A stretch of 64,000 nucleotides of DNA from Spirometra erinaceieuropaei (lineage: Eukaryota; Platyhelminthes; Cestoda; Diphyllobothriidea; Diphyllobothriidae): NCBI GenBank assembly GCA_902702965.1, contig CACRXP010000047.1:559956-623955 (forward strand), read 5' to 3'. The translations under genes were made by a program, and so were the position numbers. Below, piece by piece: positions 43,700-56,836 of this stretch; the stretch's first letter is position 1; each line of letters opens with the position of its first letter. Under the pieces are notes generated by a model. That model ran no database searches. It saw only the letters and a program-made list of their open reading frames with translations, and was not told the DNA's origin.

Positions 43700-46600
43700 A
43701 GTACGAGGAAGAATATGCGTTCGCAGTTTTAGCACAAAATCTATTTGAACAGAAAAATATGTGCTACGTAAGTTGCATTTTTCAATGAGTTCGGTTTTTG
43801 CAGGTGATAGCAAATATATTTATTCAAAAGCATGCATTCTGCGGTGACGGAAATATTTAAAAATTATATTGTACGACGATCAGTAGATAACTTGCACGGA
43901 CAGATTTTCTGGCCAGTGCCATGTCTTACATACGTTATTGTTTAGTGGAAGCAGACGGGTAACTAAGGTAGCTTTGACATTTTACGTTTATCATTATTAT
44001 TCTTTGCTGCAATCTTCTCCATTCAATGCACTCGCTTTCGACATGAATTGCTATATGCCGCACAGAATAAGTCATCTCTAATATAACTCTTAGCTAAATT
44101 TATGGGTTTCTTTAAGAAAAATTATTTTTGGCTAGTAAGCCCCAAGCTAAAAATTTATCAATGCCTTCTTTTGATGAAACCTTTGTAGACAAAGCATGGA
44201 CATTTTTGGCTTTAAAAGGATCTCCTTCCAAATTTTCTACAATTTAGTGAGACAGTCTACTTATTGTACGCATGGGTGGCTAGTGCTTTAAGGTTTACTG
44301 ATGCGTTTAACAGTGTCATTAAACTGCATAGTAATTCTGCCGCTGCTCATGCACAAGTAATGACTCCTCGAAAAGGTTTTAGAAAAAAAGTTTCTCCAGT
44401 TGTCTGGCCTGACTCTTTGTCATTCCTCTGCCTGGAAGAAGCCCTAGCAAATACTTCAATCCTAAGGAACCTATACAGCACTTACTTAATTACACAGAGG
44501 GTCAAATAGAAAAAGTGATGGGAGGCAACGTAGATCTGCATAATTTTAATTGATGGCAAAGTCGATAATTAGAAGGTAAATTAAGTAAACGTTATCATGG
44601 GTTTTGATTGTATTTCATGATATTTCATGCGTTAAAAATAAAACTTGACATATTACGTTCAAAACGCGAGGAGATGACATGAGATTTCACCCAAACGTCT
44701 TTTTACTCTATTTTTTGTTCTTCGATGGAAAATTGGGAGCTCGGCAAAACAGAACTCTGGTTTGGCTGACATTTCAGAGAACTTAGTCGGTCCCCTCTTT
44801 TTAAAGTATGTAGTGCAGACAAATAAACAGAATTTTGAAATTAGTGGTTGAAGCAGGAAGGCATCGACTGGTAGAATCTTCCGTTTTGCGCAGCCTTGAT
44901 CTTTGGACGGACGTTTGATGGGATTGAAGGCCCTTTGCGCAACGCGTCATCACCTCGGTGGATGATGGTTAGGCCTCTGCTTTCCCTCTTCGGGTGAGTT
45001 TCTCTTTTGTTCAGTTTTCTTTAGTCTGGCCTGACCACCTTTTCCTGATATTCCTGTATGTCATTTCGCTGATCTTTATAAGCCAGAGAAGGTTTCAGGT
45101 GCCTGTTGCTTGTGTTGACGTCTGGACGCTACATCTCAAGTGTGCGTCTTCCTGTCCTTATAATGACTGACCTAAGATGATCGCTCCTTGAAGTTCAAGA
45201 GTGTGGCCAGTGTGTTTATTTTGTGTTGCGAACTGTGGTTGTAAGTATAGCCCTCAGGCTACCAATTGGTCTGTGAGTTTCGTCCGTTCTCCTAGACGTA
45301 CTTGCAGCCCTATCAATGCAAAATGTGTGATAGACAACTGTCGAGGTTTCAGTGAGTGAAGTATGTCCTCACGTCGCAATCTACGGCCAAGTCTAACTTA
45401 CTCAACCAGTCATTTAGCCCCTTGCTCGGAGTTTCGTTTTAAACGCTTTGTCAATAGGAAGTCGACCGGGTTCTCCCTATCGTCCGAAGGACCATGACTC
45501 TGTTGCTGTGGGCTTTTTCCCTTTCTCAGATTACCACTGCGGAACTCTTACCATTGCACAGCTGGTCTTCCTTCTATGATTCGCCGTTCACTTCACTTGA
45601 TTGTAAACTTCTAAATTACAGTTTTTAATGGACAAAAAGCGAGTTTTTTAGAGATTCGCATGCGATCCTAAGAAAAAAATCATATTTTCGTGCGGTTGCG
45701 AGATTTCTCTGAGCAGTGACGATTTTCGACTATAAAAATGTGAGAGTTCAACCGCGCAGCTTCTAGTTTTACGTAGATTCCTTCCTTAAATATTTTCAAT
45801 TTTCTATTTTGCTGACGGATTATTTACTAAAGTTTTGCTTAGTTTTGGAGTACTGCTATGTTATCTACCCACATGACATTGGCACGCACATTCCTGTCAG
45901 TGGGATTGAGTGCAATCAAACTAATTTTAGAAAAAAAATTAATTCCGTAATATTTGCATTAACTATGAGATAAAGTAGAGAATACGATGCACAACTTTTC
46001 CTAAAAAGCAAACAACTATGCAAATTTGACCTTTTCCTCTGCCAAGTCGGAAATATTGTTTGACCACGTTTATTGCATTGAGATTCGAAGTAATTGTCTA
46101 TTTAATCTAGTCAGTGCTCATCGATTCCAAGGTTAAGGACACTTTATATTTATAGCCCGTAAATATGTATACCACCGCTGAGGACTACCAAGTTTAGAAA
46201 ACATTTTAATATACGCACGGCAGAGAATGATTATCGGGATTCTGTATGAGCTAGTTTAAATATATTTTCACTGCATAAATAGATGGTGTAAATGAGCGTA
46301 ACCGAAAATCCTGGAACCCACAACCTGCATAAGCAGTATAATATCTTCTCACAAAGCTGCTTTGTATGTTTTTTTTAAGTGAAAAGAACTTTCTTCAATT
46401 CGCAGCGGTAGACGTCAGATCACAGGGTCTTCGGCACCAAGCCAAAATGTTTCTCAACAAAGTCCCCTGTGTTTATCACGCTGAGGGGACAGGTATTCTG
46501 ACATGCGAGTGATGTTAATGGACACATTCATACCGAATCCTAGAGCTGCATTGATCTACGATTTAAACCTGGTCATAGTAAACAAGAGAATAGGAAACGT

Positions 46601-47860
46601 GTTTTCAAAAAACCGATGAAAACTCCAGGCGGACAGACGCCGCATTACTATGGACAGGGTTGTGGCCGGTCTTCGACCTCATGAAACAGTGTGCTTACAC
46701 ACTTTGCAGATACGAATCCAACTGCAAGGTCACTTGTTAAGGGTATGGTTTACGCCCGGGATCACTCACTTCGGGTAGCGATAGTGCTGAAAGTAAATGA
46801 CCGGAAATATTTATTTGTAAGAGCCAGAGAAAGGAATGAAAAGACCTCTCAGTGGCTTCTGCATTAGGTTGGTCAAGAAGCTTTAAGGTAGTTATCGAAG
46901 TAGAAATACGACAATGCAATGCCTTTTTGACAATGTCTCGAATCGGGCACTAAATGTATTTATTATTTTTATTAAACTGTAAAAACAGTGTCTCCTTTTG
47001 ACTGGTGATAGTTTGGAGGATCAAAATTTGTGATAGCAAAAATTCCCAGATGTTAGGCTCTTTCCCTTAACACAACTGCTTCCCGAAGTAAACGACTACA
47101 AACGCAAAGCATACTCTTGCCATCCGCTGAATTTCTACAATAAAGGAGTAATTAGACATTGCATACTTCCATTATTTGTTACGACTAAAGCCCATAGTAG
47201 GTAGTTACAGATTATTCTAAGTCTCAGCACATGCTGTGATAGCGTAAGTATTATATCGAGAATGAAAAAATATCACGAACAATCGGAAATCCGGATACAA
47301 AAAAACGTAATATAAGTCCCTTTACTCTTGTGAAATGATAGATGATGTTACGATTTTAGATCTGCATAAAGAGGAAGGCATTTGTGAGTCCAGTTGACCC
47401 AAATAATAAACGACATTACTCCTGCGTTTGTCCTTTCTTCATATTCGTTTTCCGATGGCATCAAGGAAGAGATTGATTCTCGTCACGAAAGGTTATCCGT
47501 TTTCTCTTAGCCATAGTCGGGATAAGTGCGTTTGTAGGGTTCTTTCGCATCATTGACAAAGGAGGGATAATGATTACATCTGCGATGATCTAGTAGGAGG
47601 CGAAGGACTAATTTTTTTAACTTTTACGGAGCATACAGATTTTCTGACCAAAGGTTATGCCTTTAGATTTATGATCTAAGCATATATCTGCCACTGTGGC
47701 CCATGCACAGAGCGCTGTCTTCCTATTTCAGATAAGAAAACAGGTCAGTTGCTAAAATTTTCCCGTACACTAGCACCTGTATTTTATAATTGGAAGACCT
47801 TCTTAGTCAGGATTTTATCCACGGCCAAATTAGCAAAGGCCGAATAGATCAAAAATGGGG
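43700..47860. other. Intergenic; more balanced composition at 44.9-45.6 kb
   Basis: No coding frame above about 80 codons. The segment 44890-45600 is visibly less AT-rich than both sides and lacks the long A/T runs, so it may be an old transposon whose family I cannot name. Otherwise nothing was identified. Confidence 0.35.
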
Positions 47861-47865
47861 CTATA

Positions 47866-49645
47866 CAGTACTTGATCTATCTCATGAATCCTGGTGACAG
47901 AAACTGATGCGAGAATGTTCGAACCTCTGAAATCTTCTATGTTCTACCAGCTTGTATTTGAAGGAAATGTCCTTTTCATATGCTAAAAATCTGACCAATT
48001 AATTTTGTCGAAAAAAGTATCCAAAACTTTGGACGAAAATGGACTATGTGGTATAATCAGGCGATTCCCCATGTTAATATCAGTCCTAGACTTCGATGGT
48101 GCATCTGAGCGTATTTTTCTTTAACAGACATTTGATTTGCTTTCAAAAGCTTAACTAAACAGAGCTTGCTGAATTAAAATATTGATATTTTGTCTGATGC
48201 TAAACATGGGACTGAGTTTGCTGACGTATGGGTTGTCTTAAGAGAATTAAGAAATTTATCCATTTTTAAAAGTCAGATTACCAAGTCTTTGCGACTTCCT
48301 ACTCCAAGTGCAGTGACAACTCGCACAGTGAATCCTTCGTCCACATGAACTGAAATTGTTTTGCGCTTTGAAAATTATATCCCTAAATTGTCATTTTCAT
48401 TTTTGACCTTATTGAACTATTTTTCTTGTCTTTTAGCCTTTACATGTACACAATTTAAAAAATGGAACAAGTAACACTAACAGTTTTAGCAAACTATCAG
48501 TATTTATGTGACCAGTTTGCCATGTTTTCATAATTGCGGAATGTTACCTTAAATCAGAAACGATCGTAAAATTCGACGCAATGTAAACAGTAAAGCATTT
48601 TCTTACGTTGTCAATGCGTAAATATTTATGTTTTTATCAATAGAAAAGAAACGGCCAAAATTGTCAGCTGCCAACGATATACAGCATTAAGGCATTTTCT
48701 AAAATACAACTTATTAGGAAAGGTTTTATCGATGATCAAAGCCATATTCGTTGCTGAATATTTGTGGGCGTACACCTTATTTGCCCATTAGGTTTCATGT
48801 TTGAGTGACTTTTAAAATGCGACTCAAATGGTCTTCTGCAAAACGGAACGCCCAAACAGTCGCCATCTCGATAAATGCCTTCATTGTCTAATTTTTAAGC
48901 AGCAAGCACTTTTTACTTTTTGCTTTTATGAGCAGTCGATCGGAAACTATAAAAATAGCAAAGTATTCAGCGATATTTTGAGGTCGGTCTAAAACTCAAC
49001 GTAATCGAGAAGAAACGAAAATGAAAATTAATTTCCCCAAAGAAGAGGGTCTTGTTGTCCACAAAAAGGTTTGTATGCGATAAGGTCAGTCAATTCATCT
49101 CACACTTTCTGGTCATGGACACACCTGGAAGCATGTGACCCTGTCCCTGTCGGCAAAATCAAGCAAAACCTGTTTATCTTATCGGGTTGCATCTCTATTA
49201 ATGCTAGGATAAAACAAACGAAGTCTTGGGAAACCATTTTCGCATCTGCACTCAGAATGTAGGCTGTTGGCAAACAGTAATACCTGAGATTATGCTTACT
49301 ATTAAAGCTTATTCAAATGCAAACATCACTAGGTAATTTCTTTCAAAGAGTCTTACATTTGTGCTGTCAAATTTACTCAGTATTTTGCATGGGTAGGCTT
49401 TCTGTATGAAAATAAATCAAGGTTAATAGACAACAACCATATTTGACGCCTTTGGTATTTTCGGCTTTCCATAAACCTCGTATTTCTGAACAACGTAAGA
49501 TTACCTTTAACACGTCGTTTATCCTTTTAATTCCCGTAAAGTCATTTTAAACATAAATTTTAAGTACACACATTGGTGTCGATTTCCGAATGGTTAGCAA
49601 TTATTCGTAACTTTTGACATACTTCATGAGTTAGGTCACGCACTG
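47866..49645 (+). mobile_element. Non-autonomous TIR element, copy 1 (1780 bp)
   Basis: The left end CAGTACTTGATCTATCTCATG (TA at 47864-47865) and the right end CATGAGTTAGGTCACGCACTG (TA at 49646-49647) are inverted. Just inside, the left subterminal (ACAGAAACTGATGCGAGAATG) and right subterminal (TTAGCAATTATTCGTAAC) differ from each other but each matches the corresponding end of 56837-58748. An inner block GTCCTAGACTTCGATGGTGC, ATCTGAGCG is also shared. No transposase frame was found. Confidence 0.75.
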
Positions 49646-49647
49646 TA

Positions 49648-50155
49648 TGCGCTATCTCGTGAAATGTCAACCGAAATTCCAAAATGAGTTTTAGTTTGTC
49701 ACGCTAGCCTAAGTACGGTTGTCATATTAATTATCGGACCGCATAATATCGAACTCTGAATGCAAATGTAACGGCAGGTCGGGTCCAAAGTTATTGAGGA
49801 ACTAAGAAAGATTTTAAAGACGAAAAATACTCTTTCTTCAAGTATAACATTTAAAGACGCAAATGTCTACTAAACAAGCAAAAGTAAACAATGTTTTGTG
49901 TATGCTTCCTATAAAATACATTTCAATTTGCCCAGGCATCATAATCCATTGCAAAAAAATCATGCCAACTAATTAGTTACTTTTCGCGAAATTTGCTTTA
50001 CTTACGCAGTCGAAATGGGGCTCGTTATACAGTATCCTGATGTTATGCAACGTAATAATTAATATAACAGTCCTACTTAAGCAAACTTGTTGACTTAAAA
50101 ACACATTTCAGAATGTATTTCAACATTTTATAAGACGGCTTATCTACTGCAATTA
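49648..50155. mobile_element. MITE copy adjoining the 1.78 kb element
   Basis: The left end GCGCTATCTCGTGAAATGTCA begins right after the TA of the neighbouring element. The right end is ACACATTTCAGAATG ... CTTATCTACTGCA. The interior has the family's CTTCAAGTATAACATTTAAAG and AAAATACATTTCAATTTGCC blocks, but only one arm is well kept. Confidence 0.55.
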
Positions 50156-50159
50156 TCGA

Positions 50160-50774
50160 CGCGATTCCGATAGAATGGACTTTCGATAGATGCAACGGTT
50201 GCTGGCAAAACTGCGTGTGGGTCTTGATAGCCGCTTAAGTCGAGGTTGATGGCATTCAAAATATATCCTTAGATGTGTTTATGCTCTAAAGAAAATGTCT
50301 AATAGTGTTTTCTGCAATGTTGCGGTATGGATTTTCAGGTTCACCACGTATGCGTCTAACGGCGAGATCACCTCCACAAGAAACAACAACGGCAAATTAT
50401 TGTTGTAGCTGGGATTTGCCTTTTAACGAAACTTTCGATTTTTACGCAAAAGTTTGGCTACCTTAAGCGCATTAGAATAGTGGATTGTATCAAGTGCACT
50501 TTTCAACAAGTAGTATTGCCTTTATCTTTAGAACCCACTTATTGAGAAGGTAAATATTGTTCAATATTTTTGACTTATTTTCAGCTGGACAGATGCGCTT
50601 GACTATCAACGCGGTGTCATGTTGCATTCTAACTGATAACGCATTTTGTCAGAACCACTGATAACAATCAGATGTTTTGAACCGATGATTATAAACTTAA
50701 GATTTTGCACCGATTTTGCAGCAAACCAACTTTTATCTCGATAAATTAATTGAGATGGATGATAAATACAGTCA
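50160..50774. other. Intergenic, no gene recognised
   Basis: No gene or element was identified. Confidence 0.4.
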
Positions 50775-50850
50775 TAGGGAGTTTGTCCCAGCGATCGCGT
50801 CTCCTTCTTCATGACTGCTTCCTGGGACTCGTCTCTTCGATTCCATTGGG
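50775..50850 (+). repeat. PLE-B copy 8: terminal-repeat tail only
   Basis: TTGTCCCAGCGATCGCGTCTC, CTTCTTCATGACTGCTTCCTG and GGACTCGTCTCTTCG match 22308-22375 base for base over most of the length. Nothing upstream resembles the hammerhead, so it is a short end fragment. Confidence 0.65.
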
Positions 50851-50859
50851 CAGTTTGTA

Positions 50860-53440
50860 AACCTGTTGGTTTTTCAGGCTTGCATAACTGTCTACAGTTT
50901 CTACTATCCAAAGTCTTTAAAATACGGCTGGCTGAATACACGGTGTAATTTACACTTCTTGTGATATGTAATGCTGACAGAGGGTTGTATCTCTAAATAT
51001 GCAAAGAAATATTTATTTTTGCACTTTATCTCATTCGGGAAAACCAACAAAAATGATAATGCAAATTGTAAGTTAATTGGCTGGCGTTTTTGAAAAATAT
51101 AATTGTTTCATATGAAGGTTGGGTTTATAGATAAGTCGGTTTTGGTTGCTGTAGACAACGTAGGCTAACCTTCAGCTTTATAAAGTTAAAGCATCCCACT
51201 GACACTATACCTTATACGCAAAGTACCATAATATGAAGACCGTATCCCAGTGAATTGGAAACATTTCATAGAAGAGCCGAAACAACTCGTACTTAAACGT
51301 CCTTGAAGTGTCCCATAAAATTCGGGCACTTTTGTTTATCAACTAACTGGAGGCCATTGTGCATTTTCTATCGGGGAGTGGTCGAGAAGTTCACAAAACC
51401 ACGTAAAATTTCACCCATAAAGACGTTTGAATGAAGATCGGCTGGGTATAATAATTGGATGGCAGACTAGGTCGCCATCCAGCTACACTTTTACCACTTG
51501 GTCAAGGCAAATAAAATAGACATTTATTTTATATTACGTTGACTCACCAAATAGATTGGACTGCCTTATTTCCCTTAACTTCTTAAACTAAGTGTCTTAT
51601 TTAGAACATCATATCCTTGAATTTTCTCGATCCCACACAGTTTCGTAACCTCAGCAATTTTACCTAAATGATAAATGATGGATTTTATTTAGTTCTCCGT
51701 CATGTCCAGAAGTCTCTACTTCAGTACACATAAATTGCATGCCAAAATATGGCATTTAAGGACACATGCAAAAGATCTAAGATATGCAGGAAAATATTTC
51801 AAAATTTGTAGTTTATAGAAGTATTTAGAATCCATTCACTGGGGAAAGAATTGGAGTTTGTACTTTTTAGGAACTACTGAAAGATAAAGAACATAGATAT
51901 CGCTACACCACGCAGAATGCCGCCTCACTTTTATGCCCCTCAGCGAGAGATTCCGGGCCGCGCATAGGAGGGTGGGAAGGGAAGCTGCATATCAGGCGGC
52001 AAAATAAGGAATGGACATTAATGCCGCAAGTGAGTGCCGGAATAAAAGGCCTTAATTAAATTTGCTCGTAGTTTTAAAAATAGGGCCATATGATTAATAC
52101 AGTGCGCCAAGGTCTCCTTGACTTTTGGCAACTTTGTTTCGTCATGGGATGTTTGATATTGTAGACAGCAAAACTAGAAATTGCAGTTCCTTTTCCATTA
52201 TTGGCTGAGAGAGTTACCACTATCGTAAAGTTTTCAGAATTTCGTCGACAGCCATTTTTTTGAACGTTCTTCAAACCGAAAACTTAAATTTTAAAACATT
52301 TGACGTTTTTATTGTTAGTCATTCCGAGGTGAATATTCTGTTGATCGGAGCTAAACATATGTTTTTTGAAAGAACCATTGCAAACTGCTCACGTTTGACC
52401 GTTTCCAGTGTCTTTCATTGCGCCTACAGACGGGCTTAAAGACAATTGTGCCGCAGTTAAAACGTGCTTAAATGTGCTGATTTGCGTAAGATTTTATACT
52501 ACGTGCGGTCGTTACGCTTAACGACTTTACAGTAAAACGTTGACAAAGCTCCATGGGTTCTTTGTCTGTCAAAGGAATTCCAATCAATTTACTTGACGTC
52601 TTAAGAAGCGACACTTTGAATAACGCCAGTAGATCTGTATAAAATTGCAGACAAATGCGGTATGGGAAATAGACTAGAGCAATCTCCGAACAAGGTTTCT
52701 GAATGTGCATAAGACCACTTCAGAGTTACACGTGGAGGTCAGAACGCCACATATTATAATCCTTCTCCTACAGAAAGTTAAAGGTACTATTATTTGACTT
52801 ACAACTTTGGGAATATCCGTTGCAATGGACTGAACTTCTATTTCGTCAATTTAGATTTAAGCTAATAAGAACAAAAGTCCCAAACGACTGGCGTTCCCTA
52901 GTCCATTCTCGTCGTAAAAAGGAAATCGTCATACCTGATTTCCAGGCAGTTGCCAATGCAAAGTCTATCAGGCCTGTCACGTAGGCGCGTGAAAGGATTC
53001 ACCAAGAAGTACTACATACATCTAAATAGAAAACCGGCGCCTGAAGTTAATTCATCGTGCACTAATGCCGTCAGTAATTTCCCTGCCCACTTCAGTGCCC
53101 CGTCAAAGAGATTGCAAGACCTGAGGGAAAATCAATGCAATTAAAGTTTTTGATGATATCGTGAAGATTTCGGCAGCCCAAGGACTTCAGTGCATCAGCG
53201 AACATCCATCTTCATGCTACTGTGACCTTCTGAATTTTACGATGGGAGTTCTGTTCATACCAACTAAGGAGGTTGTAATGTGATAACAATATTCATTGCC
53301 GGGAAGGAGGAGGAACTAGCTCTGGAATCGTAATAATATTTACCCAGCGACTCGGATCCACACTCGAATCGTCGACCCGAAACATCAGATCCTATCAACT
53401 ACTACGCCTTCTTCCTTTTGACTGCATTCTATAATTCTCC
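50860..53440. other. Intergenic, no gene recognised
   Basis: No frame over about 80 codons. A weak PLE tail-like phrase (CCCGAAACATCAGATCC at 53380-53397) may be a decayed hammerhead 3' half. Confidence 0.4.
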
Positions 53441-53443
53441 TTT

Positions 53444-53635
53444 TCTCAGCGCTGCATGCCCAAAGTCTCTTTGGTTTTAAAACAAATAATTACTAATTGT
53501 GTGGAAAACGATTTACCCCCGAAATACCGATCAAGGCAGAAACATATGAACAACACAATTGAATGTGAGTAGGGACAGGGGAATCTGTCGTTCTCCCCCT
53601 TCATTGCCAGCTCACCTACAGTTGTATACACATGT
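53444..53635 (+). repeat. Direct repeat flanking a MITE, left copy
   Basis: This 192-bp segment (TCTCAGCGCTGCATGCCCAAA ... GTTGTATACACATGT) is repeated in the same orientation at 54623-54815, with scattered substitutions and small indels. Confidence 0.75.
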
Positions 53636-53649
53636 GCATTGAGAAACCG

Positions 53650-54605
53650 ACCTCAAGAAACGTTGGCTGAAATGCTGAAATGCGTTTTCGATTGAAAATT
53701 ATTACTTAGACGCAGTTGTAATATTGATTACCTTGCGACATAATCGTATACTATTTCGGACTCGGCAGGATGTCAGCTTTTGAATGCTTTGCTTTTTTGT
53801 ATCTTTTAGAAGCCGAACTTATTAAAAAAATACTTAAGTCGCATGAATTGTCCATATCGATTGTTAATGGTCAAGCGATTGAAATATGTTCTACAGAAGC
53901 CACGATCAAAAATACTTTTTCTTTTACTTGACTGATAGAAAATTGCGTCATTTTAATCTTTTATAATTGCATTAGGAGTAAAATTAGGTTTTAAACACGT
54001 TTCCTAATTCCCGAATAATTTGGAACGTGATCAGTCGTTGCAGTAGCGCTTAGTGATTTCAGTCTACAAGGTGCTTGCGGTCTCTGTAAAGACAATCGCA
54101 CGTTCTTCTATGCCATTATAAAGATATCATGTGGATTTCATAAAATTTTTTAATGGATGCAGACTATATTTTACATTTCATAAGGAGCGATGGTAAACGT
54201 GCAGGTACGATCGTATACGAATGGACATTGCGTGATCTTGAAAAATCTTGTAATAAGAAATTTTTTTAAACTTATTTATAATCCTTCTTTGAGAATAAAG
54301 TATTCAAATGATGTGGTTTTCTATCAAACGAGTGAAAGAAAAAATATTTCTGATCGTGGTTTCTGTAGAACATATTTCTATTCGCAAGACCATTGAAAAT
54401 CAATTTGAGAAATTCATGTGAATTAGGTAGTCCTTTTTAACGAGTTCGGCTTCTAAAAGATACCAAAAAGCAGTGCATTCTAGGGCCGACATCCTGCCAA
54501 CTCCGAAGTAGCATAGAATTATGCCGCAAGATAATCAATATAACAACCGCGCCTAAGTAATGCTTCCCAATCACAAACACATTTCAGAATTATTGCCAAA
54601 ATTTC
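53650..54605. mobile_element. Foldback MITE with worn termini
   Basis: The left arm ACGTTGGCTGAAATGCTGAAA, GACTCGGCAGGATGTCAGC and the right arm CGACATCCTGCCAACTCCGAA, CAACCGCGCCTAAGTAATGC are inverted copies like those at 8.3-9.3 kb. The centre (CCTAATTCCCGAATAATTTGG, ATGGATGCAGACTATATTT) matches the 23.5 and 27.9 kb copies. The outermost CAGT ends are not recognisable. Confidence 0.75.
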
Positions 54606-54622
54606 ACGATTTCGGACTCGAA

Positions 54623-54815
54623 TCTCAGCGCTGCGCGTCCAAAGTCACTTTGGTTTCTATAACAAAAAATTGCCAGTTGTCTGGAAAACGATTTACTCCC
54701 AAATTACCGATCAAAGCACAAACATATTTGCAGCAAACTTGAATGCGAGTGGAGACGACGGAATCTGTCGTCCTTCCCCTTCTTCTCTAGCTCACAAGCA
54801 GTTGCACACACATGT
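54623..54815 (+). repeat. Direct repeat flanking a MITE, right copy
   Basis: TCTCAGCGCTGCGCGTCCAAA ... GTTGCACACACATGT matches the left copy in order and orientation. Confidence 0.75.
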
Positions 54816-54819
54816 AAAT

Positions 54820-56230
54820 AATTTAACTGGTAATAAAAATGACTAAATGGTTCGTACCGGTCAACGATACTGAGTCTGACTGACTTTCTCGAAAACGCAA
54901 GAGACGATCTATGCCAGTTTGAAATAGCTTGGAGATATATTTAAATCCTTACGCACACTTAAATTGATCACTTGGGGTGGCGGAATGGGAAGTATAAGTC
55001 GCAGCGCAATAGGATACTGACAGATGAGGTTAATCAAAGCAAACTCAGCATTCAGCATAGAGCCTACCAAACGAGGTGTGAAGAAGCACGTTTATCGTTT
55101 TCACGGAGCTAAATGAACAGAATAAGGTGCTTTTTTTGGAAGTCTAGTATACCATGGATGTGCGACGCAAAATTTTGATGTTCATCTTACAACATCAAAC
55201 GAATATCACCAATTTATTATTATTTTGAATAATCTTTTCCTTTCTGTAGTGATATAAACAGATAATTTTGCACAGCAAGAACACTATTTGAAATGATGAG
55301 TACTCCGTCCCCAGAACCATCGTCTTAACAAAGTGTTATCACTTTTTTAAGTCGGAAATATGCATTCCCTCCCACTTACGTCAACTATGAGGACCCCGAG
55401 TGAAATTTAACGGTCATCTGCCCAATGTAATTTGGTCGCGCACGGTATACCGATGTGCGGAGCTGGCTTTTTTATAATTTCTCACTGTCGGAACCGTTAT
55501 TTTTTTAGAATAGTGATTGTATGAAATACCTTTTAGACCAACGTTAAAATTGAAAAAGTCAGTACTTATACTCAAAGTTTCGAGTCTATCCAACAGATAA
55601 CTGACTCACGTGGACACTAAAACGTTTTGCTATCACGACGATATTTATAAGAGTTATGTTGGTATGACGAAATCATTTATCATATTTTTATCAATTCCAT
55701 GCTTCTAATTTTGTAAATAAAATGTGAAAATCTGCATTTTGCGCTAGTAGAGAAACGCCTTGAACACAAGGTTCTCGGAGGCCGAAGATGAAAGGCATTT
55801 TATACCGCACCAGGCACCTAAGGTTCGATGGTATAACAGGGGCGAGCAACAATCCAAAATCAACTTGGCTTACACTCCTGAACTTTCTAACAGTTGTATC
55901 TGTTTGCACAGTGTCCGTTTGGGATAAAAAAGCTTGTCTGAAAAAGACCCTATTGAAAACCTTGGGGCATTTTAAACTAGATAACTATATGAGTGAAGCT
56001 AAACGCACTTCCAAGTATTCCATATCTTTTAGTGAAGCATCGGTTCAAATGCATTTGTCTGTCTTGTTGCTCACAGAATACCAAATGTGAATTCAGTTAT
56101 CAGATCCTGCACACGTCCAGCTTTGGCAAATGGTAGTCAGTCAGATAGAAGCAAACTCGCTGCCGTTAGCCAGCTGACAGACCAGCACGCAACTGAACGA
56201 CATGTATGCGACATGCTGAGGTATGAGACG
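54820..56230. other. Intergenic, no gene recognised
   Basis: A 100-codon frame at 55788-56090 has no recognised domain. Nothing else was identified. Confidence 0.4.
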
Positions 56231-56234
56231 CGTA

Positions 56235-56490
56235 ATCGGTGGGGGCGATCTCATGCAATGTTAATCGAAATTCTGAAATGCGTTTTCGATGAGAAAGGAC
56301 TACAGAAAAGGGGGATTGTATTACTGATGCTCCTGCTACATAATCTCCAGATGTTTCAGTCACGTCTGGATGCTGATTGTTAAATGAGTTCTTTTGCTTT
56401 CTGCAAAGACCCAACTCGGCAAAATGACGGCCACTTAAGTAGCACGACTTGTTTATTGATTTTTCTGACCGTTTAATTTATAAAATCTTT
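56235..56490. repeat. Half MITE (left arm)
   Basis: GATCTCATGCAATGTTAATCG, AAATTCTGAAATGCGTTTTCG and CACTTAAGTAGCACGAC follow the order of the left arm of the 8.3 kb element. No right arm follows before the next element. Confidence 0.55.
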
Positions 56491-56836
56491 AGGAGAAACA
56501 CACCACATGGCCTCTCATGTATTCATTTGGGCAATAATCCCCGTTATATTTGAAGTTTATACGTAAAGAAAGTGCATCATTTGAGCACAAAAACGCATGT
56601 AATTAAAAAATGCCCATAAAAAACCATAACGACTGACTTCCTATAAATTCTTTCTTATGGCATCTGCAATATGAGTTAAAAAACTATATACTCTTATGAG
56701 TCCCATTTAATATACTCATCAAGGCACGTAAAAATGTTTATTTTTTACGAGATGAACATAAAGCCTAAGCGCAAATACATCAACAGATTGGACTTGAAAT
56801 TACTTGTGAGCTAAAAAAAAACATTCGTAAAACTCA

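Noticed and set aside
53360..53405. Another hammerhead (CGACCCGAAACATCAG)
   Set aside because: Only the 3' half is recognisable. No CTGANGA core with a matching stem II was found upstream.
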